NCBI GenBank assembly: GCA_003223935.1
Contig: QHXQ01000041.1
Coordinates: 1-64,000 of the forward strand
Direction of reading: 5' to 3'
Length of the DNA: 64,000 bases
Source of the DNA: Acidobacteriota bacterium
GTDB lineage: Bacteria > Acidobacteriota > Blastocatellia > Pyrinomonadales > Pyrinomonadaceae
Position 1 is the first letter of the stretch, and each line of letters starts with the position of its first letter. Below, piece after piece: positions 25,685 through 33,538 of this stretch. A program made the translations under genes and the position numbers. The notes below the pieces were generated by a model, which had not been told where the DNA came from, searched no databases, and saw nothing but the letters and a program-made list of their open reading frames with translations.

Positions 25685-26578
25685 ATGCCTGAGTATAAGT
25701 TCAAAGCGCACGGCTACGTCGGGCTGGTGACCATCGTCGCCGCAGAGGTGTTGCTGTTCGCGGGCCAGTCCTTCGTCGGTCATTGGTTCACGCCGATTGT
25801 GTGGACGGGTTATGTGCTCTTCATGGATGCGCTCGTCTATCGGCGCAAGGGGCGGTCGCTCTTGGTCTCGAACCGTCTGGAGTTGCTCGTCATCTGCCTC
25901 GTCTCAATCGCCTGCTGGTGGCTCTTTGAGTTCTACAACACGCCGCGCTTCTGGCGCACAGACCTCGCACTCTGGTGGCATTACACGGGGCTTGAACCGA
26001 ACCCATACCTGCGCCGCGTCGGCTACGACTGGGCTTTTGCCACGATCTTCCCCGCGCTCTTCGAGACCGCAGAATGGTTGAACGCGGGCCTGCGTCGCGA
26101 TGAAGAGAAACCGACGAGAGCGATCAAATTACCGCGCCCTTTGCTCTATGCGCTCGTCGTCGTCGGCGCAATCGGCGCAGCACTCCCGTTCTTCATTATT
26201 TCGACGTGGCTCGTGCCGCTCGTGTGGACCGGGTTGTTCGTCCTCCTTGATCCTTTGAACGCCTTGCGCGGTTGGCCTGCGATCACATCCGATCTCGCGC
26301 GCAAGCGTTGGCGCAGACTCGCCGCGCTCTGTCTCGCGGGCCTCATCTGCGGGCTGCTCTGGGAGTTTTGGAACTACTGGGCGCTTGCGCGTTGGACTTA
26401 CACAGTGCCCTACTTCGGCCACATCAAACTCTTCGAGATGCCCGTCGTTGGCTACCTAGGCTACCTGCCCTTCGCGCTCGAATGCTGGGCGCTCTACGTC
26501 TTCGCCCGCTCGCTGCTCGGCTCACGCCCCATCGCCGCACAGACGAGCGCCGATAGTATCGTGATTGATTTGCAGTAA
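25685..26578 (+). CDS. Polytopic membrane protein of unknown function
   Basis: A 297-residue protein with about eight hydrophobic segments arranged as two similar halves: each has a W/V-rich helix followed by an aromatic motif, WWLFEFYNTPRFW in the first and LLWEFWNYWALARW in the second, suggesting internal duplication. I do not recognise a named family. ATG 25685 is preferred over TTG 25664. It precedes an exported hydrolase by 41 bp. Confidence 0.75.
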   Translation: MPEYKFKAHGYVGLVTIVAAEVLLFAGQSFVGHWFTPIVWTGYVLFMDALVYRRKGRSLLVSNRLELLVICLVSIACWWLFEFYNTPRFWRTDLALWWHYTGLEPNPYLRRVGYDWAFATIFPALFETAEWLNAGLRRDEEKPTRAIKLPRPLLYALVVVGAIGAALPFFIISTWLVPLVWTGLFVLLDPLNALRGWPAITSDLARKRWRRLAALCLAGLICGLLWEFWNYWALARWTYTVPYFGHIKLFEMPVVGYLGYLPFALECWALYVFARSLLGSRPIAAQTSADSIVIDLQ

Positions 26579-26619
26579 GTGCCGCAACGCGGCTTCATCA
26601 TTCAACTTCAGAGGCTACT

Positions 26620-28254
26620 ATGAAACACGCGCGCACACTCGCAGCCTGTCTCGTCTGCCTGTCGTTCAGCAGTGCCCACGCGCAAACCGGCACGTACACA
26701 ACTTACATCGGCGGCAAGCCCGCCGTCGTCGATCACTACACGGTTACGACCGCCCCCGACGGCACGCTCAAGACCGAAGCGACACTTGGCGCGCCCACCG
26801 GCGGCATGCAACAGACCGCCGTGACCATCGCTGCCGCGCACCGTCCGGTCAGCTTCGCAGTTTCTATCGGCGACAATAAATTGCTCGCGGCCGATTTCAA
26901 CGGCCCGACAGTCAAACTACACAAAGCCGGTCAGCCCGACCAAGAGCTTCAGACCAAAGCGACGATGGTGCTGGAGAATCTGCTCTGGCATCAGTTCGTC
27001 TTTCTGCTCGATCAGTATGACGAGACGAAAGGCGGCGCGCAGAGCTTCGTCGCGTTTCTGCCGAGTCAGGCGCTCGACTATCCGATCACGATAGAGCGTG
27101 TGGGCACGCCTGACTATCAGGTCAATGGACAGACCACAAGGACGCGCCGCTATCACCTCGTCGCCAACAGCGCGCTCGCACTTGAGATGTGGACGGACGA
27201 GGCGCGCGTGCCGCTCCTGTTCTACAGCGCGGCGCAGCAACTCAAAGTGGTGCGCGCAGACGCGGAAAGTTTGGCTGAGGCAGCGCTGGCCGATGCGCCC
27301 AAGCCGGCCGAGTATCGCCCGCCCGCTTACGTCGTGCCGACTTCGTTTCATGAACAACAGGTTACGGTCGGCGCGTCCACTGAATGGGCGCTGCCCGCGA
27401 CGCTCACGCTGCCGACCGGCACAGGGCCTTTCCCCGCCCTTGTACTCGTGCATGGCTCTGGGCCGAATGATCGAGACGAGACGATTGGCGCGAACAAGCC
27501 TTTCCAAGACCTCGCGTGGGGTCTCGCTTCGCAAGGGATCGCCGTGCTGCGCTACGACAAACGCACGCGCGTCTATCCGGGCAAGCTGGCGGCGCTGCCG
27601 AACCTCACGGTGCAAGAGGAGACGATAGACGACGTGCTCGCCGCCGTCGCGCTCTTGCGCCACACGCCGCAGATCGAGCCGCATAAGATTTTCGTGCTCG
27701 GCCACAGTCTCGGCGGCATGCTCGTGCCGCGCATCGGTCTCGCAGACAGCGGCCTCGCCGGCCTCGTCGTCTTCGCCGGTGCGACGCGCCCGTTTGAAGA
27801 CGAGTTTGTGCGGCAATATGAGTACCTCTACGGCCTCGACGGCCAGATCACGCCGAAAGAACAAGCGGAGATTGACGACTACAAACGACAGGCGGCGCGC
27901 ATCAAGCAACTCACGCCTGCCGACGCCAACAGCAAAGAACGCTTGCTCTTTGCCGCGCCGAGCTACTGGCTCGACCTGCGCGGCTACTTCCCGCCCGCCG
28001 TCGCGCTCAAACTCAAACAACCGCTCCTCGTCCTGCAAGGCGAACGCGACTACAACGTGACGATGGATGCCTTCCACGATTGGCAGCGCACGTTAGATAA
28101 GCGCGCGAACGTCACCTTTAAGAGCTACCCGAAACTCGACCATCTCTTCCTCGAAGGCACAGGCCCCGCGAGCGAGGCAGACTACGCCCGCCCGCGCAAC
28201 ATCCCGCCCTACGTTATTGACAACATCGCCGCGTGGATCAAAAAGCAGCACTGA
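26620..28254 (+). CDS. Exported alpha/beta hydrolase
   Basis: A 544-residue protein: signal peptide about 1-22 (CLVCLSFSSAHAQ), a beta-rich N-terminal half of about 230 residues, then an alpha/beta hydrolase domain with the oxyanion block HGSGPNDRDETIG, nucleophile S363 in GHSLGG, acid D in QGERDYNV and His in LDHLFLEG. The triad looks complete. Esterase or peptidase-like activity in the periplasm is expected; the substrate is unknown. Confidence 0.85.
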   Translation: MKHARTLAACLVCLSFSSAHAQTGTYTTYIGGKPAVVDHYTVTTAPDGTLKTEATLGAPTGGMQQTAVTIAAAHRPVSFAVSIGDNKLLAADFNGPTVKLHKAGQPDQELQTKATMVLENLLWHQFVFLLDQYDETKGGAQSFVAFLPSQALDYPITIERVGTPDYQVNGQTTRTRRYHLVANSALALEMWTDEARVPLLFYSAAQQLKVVRADAESLAEAALADAPKPAEYRPPAYVVPTSFHEQQVTVGASTEWALPATLTLPTGTGPFPALVLVHGSGPNDRDETIGANKPFQDLAWGLASQGIAVLRYDKRTRVYPGKLAALPNLTVQEETIDDVLAAVALLRHTPQIEPHKIFVLGHSLGGMLVPRIGLADSGLAGLVVFAGATRPFEDEFVRQYEYLYGLDGQITPKEQAEIDDYKRQAARIKQLTPADANSKERLLFAAPSYWLDLRGYFPPAVALKLKQPLLVLQGERDYNVTMDAFHDWQRTLDKRANVTFKSYPKLDHLFLEGTGPASEADYARPRNIPPYVIDNIAAWIKKQH

Positions 28255-28340
28255 GCCGCGTTTCTGCGTTTGAGACTTTCGGCGCGAGCCGTTAAACTGT
28301 GCGGTTTGATTCGCGCGATAATTGTTTTCTGAGGTGATAG

Positions 28341-29363
28341 ATGAGCACAGAGCCGAACGCTTTCGAGCATTTTCTCCAACGACACGACGAAGCGGCATGG
28401 GCGCAAGTGGTCAATGAACTACTGCCCTTGACGCACGAAGTTGATCGCAACGCGACCCAAATCTGGTTTGCTTTCTTTCCGCTCGCGCTCCTGCGCGCGC
28501 TTGAAGCGGCAGACGATTCGGCGCAACTCGCGCAGAAACTACTGCTGCAAGGTAAGTATTATCTCAAAGACCAGATTGATACCTCGCACACGTTTCTCTA
28601 CGGGCATCGCTTCTGGCCTGAAGTCAAACAAGCAGTCAGCGCGCATGCGGACAGCTTTAAGTCAACAAATAATGCGCCCCTCACTGATCAGATTCGTGTG
28701 GTCGCGCGCACAGTCGCGGCCGCGCGTAAGGTTGACGAATCGCTGCTCGTCGGCATCACTGCGGTCGCGTGTATGACCATCGCGCAAGTCGGGCTTGCTG
28801 CGTTCAAACGGACGCCGGGCGCGGGCGCGCTTGACAAACGCGAGTTGCGCCGCGCGCCCGAAGATGTTTTGCGTGCACGCGCGCAGGATGACAGTCAGGG
28901 TCTCTTCGGTTTCTTGCGCACGACCGACAGACGTTGGACTGTAGTCTGGAACGAGCACGAGCCGACGGCGCGCTTTAAGATGATCGAAGGGCAAGAGGTC
29001 GCATCGGCTGCGGCGACCGACAAGCGCGATTGGTCGCAAGTTGAGCCGCGCTGCACGATCAACGAGGGGCCGATCCCCGTGCAGTGCCGCTCGGCTTCAT
29101 GCGGCACATGTTGGGTCGGCGTACTCGGCGGCGCGGAGAAACTCTCAGATGTTGCGCCGCGCGAACGCAAAGCGATGCGCCTGTTCGGCTACATTGACAC
29201 GGACGAGCCGCGCCCCATCATCCGCCTCGCTTGTCAGGCGCAAGGTGGCGGCGCGGTCTCAATCGTGATTCCGCCGTGGAACGGCGTCTTCGGCAAATAC
29301 CTGCGCGCGCAGCAAGCGGAACAGGAGCAGCCGCAGAGCGCAACGGTCGAGGCGGGCGCGTGA
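28341..29363 (+). CDS. 2Fe-2S ferredoxin-domain protein
   Basis: A 340-residue protein. The C-terminal domain carries C249-x4-C254-x2-C257 and C298 (VQCRSASCGTCWVG, RLACQ), the plant-type 2Fe-2S ferredoxin pattern. The roughly 200-residue helical N-terminal part is unfamiliar to me. GAGGTG lies 7 nt before the ATG. Its stop overlaps the ATG of the next gene, and a third small gene follows, so the three form an operon. An electron-transfer role is likely, but partner and pathway are not evident. Confidence 0.8.
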   Translation: MSTEPNAFEHFLQRHDEAAWAQVVNELLPLTHEVDRNATQIWFAFFPLALLRALEAADDSAQLAQKLLLQGKYYLKDQIDTSHTFLYGHRFWPEVKQAVSAHADSFKSTNNAPLTDQIRVVARTVAAARKVDESLLVGITAVACMTIAQVGLAAFKRTPGAGALDKRELRRAPEDVLRARAQDDSQGLFGFLRTTDRRWTVVWNEHEPTARFKMIEGQEVASAAATDKRDWSQVEPRCTINEGPIPVQCRSASCGTCWVGVLGGAEKLSDVAPRERKAMRLFGYIDTDEPRPIIRLACQAQGGGAVSIVIPPWNGVFGKYLRAQQAEQEQPQSATVEAGA

Positions 29364-29965
29364 TGACCGAGCGCGCTGACAAGACACTCGCACGCTCAGA
29401 GATTCAGAGCATGGTCAAACCTAACTCGAACGGCGCATCCACCGCCGCGCAACAACCGCCGCCGCTCGCGCGCGACGCGCAAGGCGCGATCACGACGCAG
29501 TCGCTCGCCGACCTGATCCAGTGGTTTCTCGATCACGACTCGCGCGTCAACGCGATCCGGCAGCCGCAGGTCGAAGAGATTTTTCAGTGGAAACAGGCGG
29601 CGAGCGCGCGCGCGGGCGAAGCGGTCTATCAGTTCGACCACGCCGAAGACCGGCTCGCCGTCGGCATCGTGCAAGCGGTCACAGCGCACGCAGATGAGCG
29701 CGCGTTGCACGAGTGGATCAGTCAACTGCTGAACGCGCTCGAAGAGGCTTCGCAGACGAACGAAGAGTTGGCCCAAAGCTATCAGTTGGACGCGCATGGC
29801 GCGGCTTCAACCGTCCAAGAGGCGGCGAAGATTCCAACCGAGCGCGGGCGCAACATCTACTTGACTTGCTGCTGGCTCGAAACGCTCTGCACCGCAGAGG
29901 TGCGCGTGCTCGGTTGGGTCTATCAAGAACTCTACGGGCGCGCGTTTCAGCCTAATAATTTTTGA
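29363..29965 (+). CDS. Unknown protein co-translated with ferredoxin-like gene
   Basis: A 200-residue, mostly helical, acidic protein with no signal peptide. Its ATG overlaps the ferredoxin-like stop by one base (TGATG), a strong sign of coupling. A CCWLETLC stretch near 168-175 has three cysteines that might bind metal. No family recognised. The frame could begin upstream at 29231 but only inside the preceding gene. Confidence 0.7.
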   Translation: MTERADKTLARSEIQSMVKPNSNGASTAAQQPPPLARDAQGAITTQSLADLIQWFLDHDSRVNAIRQPQVEEIFQWKQAASARAGEAVYQFDHAEDRLAVGIVQAVTAHADERALHEWISQLLNALEEASQTNEELAQSYQLDAHGAASTVQEAAKIPTERGRNIYLTCCWLETLCTAEVRVLGWVYQELYGRAFQPNNF

Positions 29966-29993
29966 TCGCAACCGCTTAAAGAGGTAAGCATTC

Positions 29994-30263
29994 ATGCCCG
30001 AAAGACCGAACTACACAAACAACTCGCAGACGCTCGTCATGGACGCCAACGATTTCGCGTTTGAGACCGTCGAAGCGGAGAACGGCCACGCCACGGTCGT
30101 GCGCTTTCAACTCACCGACGCGCAGGTGCGGGCCGGCGACGTGCTGCTCGTCCTCGACGGCACAGACATACACTTCCATGGCATGATCGGCATGATCGGT
30201 GAAAACGGCTCAGCCGTCGCCACCGACCGGCGCGGCTCGCTGCTACCGGCCATCGTGCAGTAA
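29994..30263 (+). CDS. Small unknown protein, third gene of the 2Fe-2S operon
   Basis: An 89-residue protein beginning MPERPNYTNN, with a beta-type core (VVRFQLTDAQV, VLLVLDGTDIHFHGMI) and a GMIGMIG turn. It follows the previous stop by 28 bp with GAGGTAAG upstream. No family recognised; operon context suggests it works with the ferredoxin-like protein. Confidence 0.65.
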   Translation: MPERPNYTNNSQTLVMDANDFAFETVEAENGHATVVRFQLTDAQVRAGDVLLVLDGTDIHFHGMIGMIGENGSAVATDRRGSLLPAIVQ

Positions 30264-30318
30264 AGGGCTGAGGGAGGAAAAGTATCAATCAATAACTTCT
30301 AACTCAAGGATAGGTGTG

Positions 30319-30528
30319 TCATCGTAAATGACCATTCTTAGCAAATTTATAAAGCAGGATTGGTATTGATGAATCATCAGAATCCTCTGAATCCTCAATA
30401 GCGAGGGTTGCGCCCACGTCTATGACTGCCCCTTCCTTCCAATTGCCGCGTTCGTCAAGATACCTAACGGTATCGCCTTCTCTGACTTCCGTGCCGTTTT
30501 TGTCTTTGATATTTAGCTTTCTTGCCAT
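30319..30528 (-). CDS. Small SH3/KOW-like protein
   Basis: A 69-residue protein: NGTEVREGDTVRYLDERGNW and EGAVIDVG resemble small beta-barrel SH3/KOW-type folds, followed by an acidic SEDSDDSS run. GGAGAG lies about 6 nt before the ATG. Base composition is AT-richer than the chromosome here and matches the vapBC-like genes upstream. Function unknown. Confidence 0.6.
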   Translation of the reverse strand: MARKLNIKDKNGTEVREGDTVRYLDERGNWKEGAVIDVGATLAIEDSEDSDDSSIPILLYKFAKNGHLR

Positions 30529-30541
30529 TGCTCTCTCCTAT

Positions 30542-30557
30542 CGTTCAGTTTTGAACG
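30542..30557. promoter_or_regulatory. Operator-like inverted repeat before the SH3-like gene
   Basis: CGTTCA (30542-30547) and TGAACG (30552-30557) form a palindrome close to the one upstream of the VapB-like gene (GCGTTCAA/TTGAACGC). Next to it the minus strand reads TACACTTGT, also found at the other promoter. Confidence 0.4.
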
Positions 30558-30582
30558 CAACAACAAGTGTAGTCAACGGTCG

Positions 30583-30999
30583 TCAATCTGCAACCCAAAC
30601 AACACGGCCCTTATGAGTAGTAAGTTGCAGCGCGTTATAAAAGCGCCGGTCTGCGGTGACAAGTTGACATCCTTGCTTTATCGCGGCAGCTAAATACATA
30701 GCATCGTAAACCGTGCTGCCTGTGCTGTGCGCTATGTTGAGAGCGTCAGTCAGAAGATTAAGAGAATAAAGAAAGGTTATCGGTGCAAGTTGAAACACGC
30801 CGGCTATCCGTTTTGCCTCAGCCTCATCTATTTCTTTCCGGCGTGCTTTTTTCCAGAGGATATTTCCGAACTCGGAAGGCAGTAAATCAGGCGCGTATAA
30901 GATGTGTGAAGGGTCAAGCCAGCGTTTAGCTTCAGCCTCAAGAATTTCCGGCACGAACCATTTAATAGCTACGCTGGCATCTATTACATATTCAGTCAC
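30583..30999 (-). CDS. VapC-like PIN-domain toxin
   Basis: A 138-residue PIN protein of VapC size: strand 1 YVIDASVAIKWF with D7, E/W block LLPSEFGNILWKKARR, then TVYDAMYLAAA and QLVTADRRFYNAL, which provide the remaining acidic residues. It should be an Mg-dependent RNase toxin. The start is GTG 30997-30999, overlapping the TGA of the small upstream gene, the usual vapBC coupling. Confidence 0.85.
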   Translation of the reverse strand: MTEYVIDASVAIKWFVPEILEAEAKRWLDPSHILYAPDLLPSEFGNILWKKARRKEIDEAEAKRIAGVFQLAPITFLYSLNLLTDALNIAHSTGSTVYDAMYLAAAIKQGCQLVTADRRFYNALQLTTHKGRVVWVAD

Positions 31000-31172
31000 C
31001 GCGCGCGATCCTCGCGCAGCAGTTTAGCACTATCAGTATGTTTGCGCCCTTCAAGACTGCGGCTGATACGTTCAGCGCGACGGCGAAATTCTATCATCTG
31101 GCGCGCGTGCGCTTCAGCGCCAGAATCTGTTTCTGTAGCGCGCTCGTCTTTGTCTTTTAGTTTGCTCGCCAT
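30996..31172 (-). CDS. VapB-like antitoxin (58 residues)
   Basis: A short gene: ATG 31170-31172 to TGA 30996-30998. The product begins MASKLKDKDERATE and has basic helical stretches FRRRAERISRSLEGRK, ending LLREDRAR. Its stop overlaps the toxin's GTG. Size, position and charge fit a VapB-type antitoxin, though no clear DNA-binding family can be named. Confidence 0.7.
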   Translation of the reverse strand: MASKLKDKDERATETDSGAEAHARQMIEFRRRAERISRSLEGRKHTDSAKLLREDRAR

Positions 31173-31191
31173 GTCATTACACCCCTATCTC

Positions 31192-31255
31192 AAGCGTCAA
31201 GTTCTTGACGCTTACAAGTGTAATAAGTATTACTCCGGCGTTCAACATTGAACGC
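31192..31255. promoter_or_regulatory. Cluster of inverted repeats upstream of vapBC-like genes
   Basis: Three successive palindromes: AAGCGTCAA/TTGACGCTT (31192-31200, 31205-31213), GTAATA/TATTAC (31220-31225, 31228-31233) and GCGTTCAA/TTGAACGC (31238-31245, 31248-31255). They cover the probable promoter and are likely operators for autorepression. Confidence 0.55.
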
Positions 31256-31287
31256 TCAATAGAACAAGCTATTTTCTTTTCCGCCCC

Positions 31288-31935
31288 TCAAAGCATCCAC
31301 TGCCCACGATTGTCATAATAGGCGGGCGAGCCGGTCGGATGGTGCTGCCGCCATGCTTGGTAGCGTGCGCGCAAGCGTTCGTAGCGCCGGTCGGATGAGT
31401 TGAGCGCGCGATGCGGTATCTCTTGCAGGTAGCGTTCGACGCGCCAGACGTTGCGCCGCGCAAACCGCCAATCGTAAGCGCCCAACTCATATAGATGGCC
31501 GACACCGTAGCCGGTGATGCGTCCCGTCAGATCAACGTAAGGATCGAAGTAGCTCCATACCAATTGTCGTAAAGTGCGGAAGACGGGCCGGCGGCCGTGC
31601 AAACCTATGTCGCGCGAACGCGCGACTGCGCCCCACAGACCGCGTCTTTGAAAGACGAAGACGACGTGATCGAGTTTGTCCTGCGATTCGAGGCTCAAGA
31701 GGAGCGGCGCGTAGCCGTGTTGTTCGAGGATGACGGCCGCCACGAGCGCGGCTTCGAGACAATGCGCCTCGCGTCGGCGCAAGACTTCGCGGAACGAGCG
31801 CAGCGTCGCGCCGTGCCGTTCGCGGTTGTAAGGGAGCGCCGTTAAAAAACGCTGCACCTGCTCCGGCGTCCTATGTGCCTCAATGATCTGCCCCTCGCGG
31901 CGCGTGAAGGCCGCGCGCTCCGGTTTCGTGTTCAT
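31288..31935 (-). CDS. Transglutaminase-like protein
   Basis: A 215-residue protein with a likely Cys-His-Asp triad in transglutaminase order: C59 in the EAHCLEAALVAAVIL helix start, H90 in KLDHVVFVF, and D109 in ARSRDIGLHG. A VWSYFDPYVD block follows. No signal peptide. Such proteins may be hydrolases or cross-linking enzymes; the substrate is unknown. It is divergent from the cNMP-DUF1003 gene with palindrome E6 between. Confidence 0.65.
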   Translation of the reverse strand: MNTKPERAAFTRREGQIIEAHRTPEQVQRFLTALPYNRERHGATLRSFREVLRRREAHCLEAALVAAVILEQHGYAPLLLSLESQDKLDHVVFVFQRRGLWGAVARSRDIGLHGRRPVFRTLRQLVWSYFDPYVDLTGRITGYGVGHLYELGAYDWRFARRNVWRVERYLQEIPHRALNSSDRRYERLRARYQAWRQHHPTGSPAYYDNRGQWML

Positions 31936-31941
31936 GGCATT

Positions 31942-32041
31942 GTTATTTGATACTGGTTATTTGTTATTGGTCAGCGCGCGGTCAGAGTCGAGCTTGACCT
32001 AACGACGAAGGACAAATAACAAATAACAAATAACAGCTAAC
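31942..32041. repeat. Heptamer palindrome E6 (GTTATTT family)
   Basis: The left side reads GTTATTT, GATACTG, GTTATTT, GTTATTG, GTCA (31942-31973). The right side (32011-32041), in reverse complement, reads GTTAGCT and three GTTATTT units, then GTC. It lies in the divergent intergenic region and shares its word with E8, 20 kb away. Confidence 0.88.
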
Positions 32042-32181
32042 GGCTTTTCCGTCATCCTGCCATCTCGCTTCCCCCTTTGCCTTTCGCGCCCGTTGGCTGT
32101 AAAGTGCCCGTCAGTTTCGGTGTGACTACTCACCGCTTTTAAGCGAAACCTGCGACGTTCTTTAAGGAGTCTGAAAGCTAA

Positions 32182-33120
32182 ATGGTAACCAGTATCCCGC
32201 CTGCGGGCGCGGCGCACTCGATGGCCGAGTTTCCGCTCTATCAGAGTCTCAGCACGGAAGAGATCGCTGCACTCAACGCACTGCTCGAAGACGTGTCTTA
32301 CAACGAAGGCGAGACGATCTTTCACCAGAACGATCCGGGCGATGCCGCCTACATCATCCGCGAAGGCATGGTGCGCATCTGGACGCACGACGAGGACGCG
32401 CGCGAAGTGACGCTCGCGCGCCTCGGGCCACACGACTTCTTTGGCGAACTCGCCGTCCTCGACGGTAGCCCGCGCTCGGCGAGCGCCACGGCCGACGAAT
32501 ACACAGTTGTCGGCCGCCTGAGCAAAGAACGGATGCAGGAGTTCCTGCTCGCGCACCCGCAGGCCGCGCTCGTGATGATTCAAGAGATCGGCCGCCGCTT
32601 GCGGCAGACCAATCAACTCGTCACCCAGCGCGTGACGCGCAACATCAACGTCGAGATGGACGAGAAGATGACCATCGGCCAGCGCGTCGCCGACAAGGTC
32701 GCGTCCTTCGGCGGCTCTTGGACGTTCATCTTCATCTACACAGGCTTCTTGCTCGCGTGGATAGCCGTCAACACGTTCGTGCTCTCGCGCATGGGCGAAG
32801 CCGCCAGCGGCGGGCGGCAGTTCGATCCTTATCCGTATATCCTCTTGAACCTGATGCTCTCGATGACGGCGGCGCTGCAAGCACCGATCATCATGATGTC
32901 GCAGAACCGTTCGGGTGAAAAAGACCGGCTCGCCGCCGAGAACGATTTCCGCGTCAATCTCAAGAGCGAGTTGATGCTCGAAGAGTTGACGCGCCGGATG
33001 GATCGTTTGCAGAACGATCAGGTCGAAGAGATATTATTGCTGACGCGCGCCCTCAAAGAACATGCGCCCGAACCAGCCGCCGCCGCAGACAACGGCACGC
33101 CGCCCACCGGCGCGACTTGA
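32182..33120 (+). CDS. cNMP-binding and DUF1003 membrane protein
   Basis: A 312-residue protein. Residues about 16-140 are a cyclic-nucleotide-binding domain with FGELAVLDGSPRSASATA matching the phosphate-binding cassette. Then DUF1003: two membrane helices at about 181-202 and 218-240 with ALQAPIIMMSQNR, and a coiled tail LMLEELTRRMDRLQNDQVEEILLL. Probably a cNMP-responsive membrane regulator; no output domain is visible. AAGGAG precedes the ATG by about 11 bp. Confidence 0.85.
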   Translation: MVTSIPPAGAAHSMAEFPLYQSLSTEEIAALNALLEDVSYNEGETIFHQNDPGDAAYIIREGMVRIWTHDEDAREVTLARLGPHDFFGELAVLDGSPRSASATADEYTVVGRLSKERMQEFLLAHPQAALVMIQEIGRRLRQTNQLVTQRVTRNINVEMDEKMTIGQRVADKVASFGGSWTFIFIYTGFLLAWIAVNTFVLSRMGEAASGGRQFDPYPYILLNLMLSMTAALQAPIIMMSQNRSGEKDRLAAENDFRVNLKSELMLEELTRRMDRLQNDQVEEILLLTRALKEHAPEPAAAADNGTPPTGAT

Positions 33121-33213
33121 TCGCACGCGCCTGATGATGTATGAATTTGGCTTACACGAAGCATAAACATTCTAAATCGCCCGTGGGCCGACAAAACCAG
33201 CAGGGACATTTTT

Positions 33214-33465
33214 GTGAGTAGAACCAGACGTACGCCACCGCCGCAACCGCCACAGCGTTCCAATGCCGAGCAGGAGGCGTACGGAGCCGCCGAGCGCCTG
33301 CGCGCACAGGCGGAAGCAGCCCTCGCCGCCATGCCCATACGCGCGCCCGAAGCGGCGGACGAACTCGAAGCCTACGCCGACCGGATCGAACGCACGGCCC
33401 GCGACCTCTCGGTCGCCCTGCGCGAACTGGCGAACCAGCGACGAGAGACAAGGGATGAGGGATGA
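33214..33465 (+). CDS. Small helical protein ending inside repeat E7
   Basis: An 83-residue frame from GTG 33214 with AGGGA upstream: Pro/Arg-rich start, then long Ala/Glu/Arg helix. Its last codons and stop (33463-33465) are supplied by the heptamer repeat E7, so the C-terminus may have been changed by repeat insertion. Coding status is moderate; no family recognised. Confidence 0.5.
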   Translation: MSRTRRTPPPQPPQRSNAEQEAYGAAERLRAQAEAALAAMPIRAPEAADELEAYADRIERTARDLSVALRELANQRRETRDEG

Positions 33466-33521
33466 GGGATGAAAGAGCGACAACGCAAGTTGAACGATCA
33501 AGCTTTCATCCCTCATCCCTT
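33450..33521. repeat. Heptamer palindrome E7 (GGGATGA family)
   Basis: The left arm has three tandem GGGATGA units (33452-33472). The right arm 33503-33521 (CTTTCATCCCTCATCCCTT) is complementary to the last two and flanks. It ends 17 bp before the start codon of pckA, close to its ribosome-binding site. Confidence 0.9.
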
Positions 33522-33538
33522 AATTTGAGGAGAAGCTC

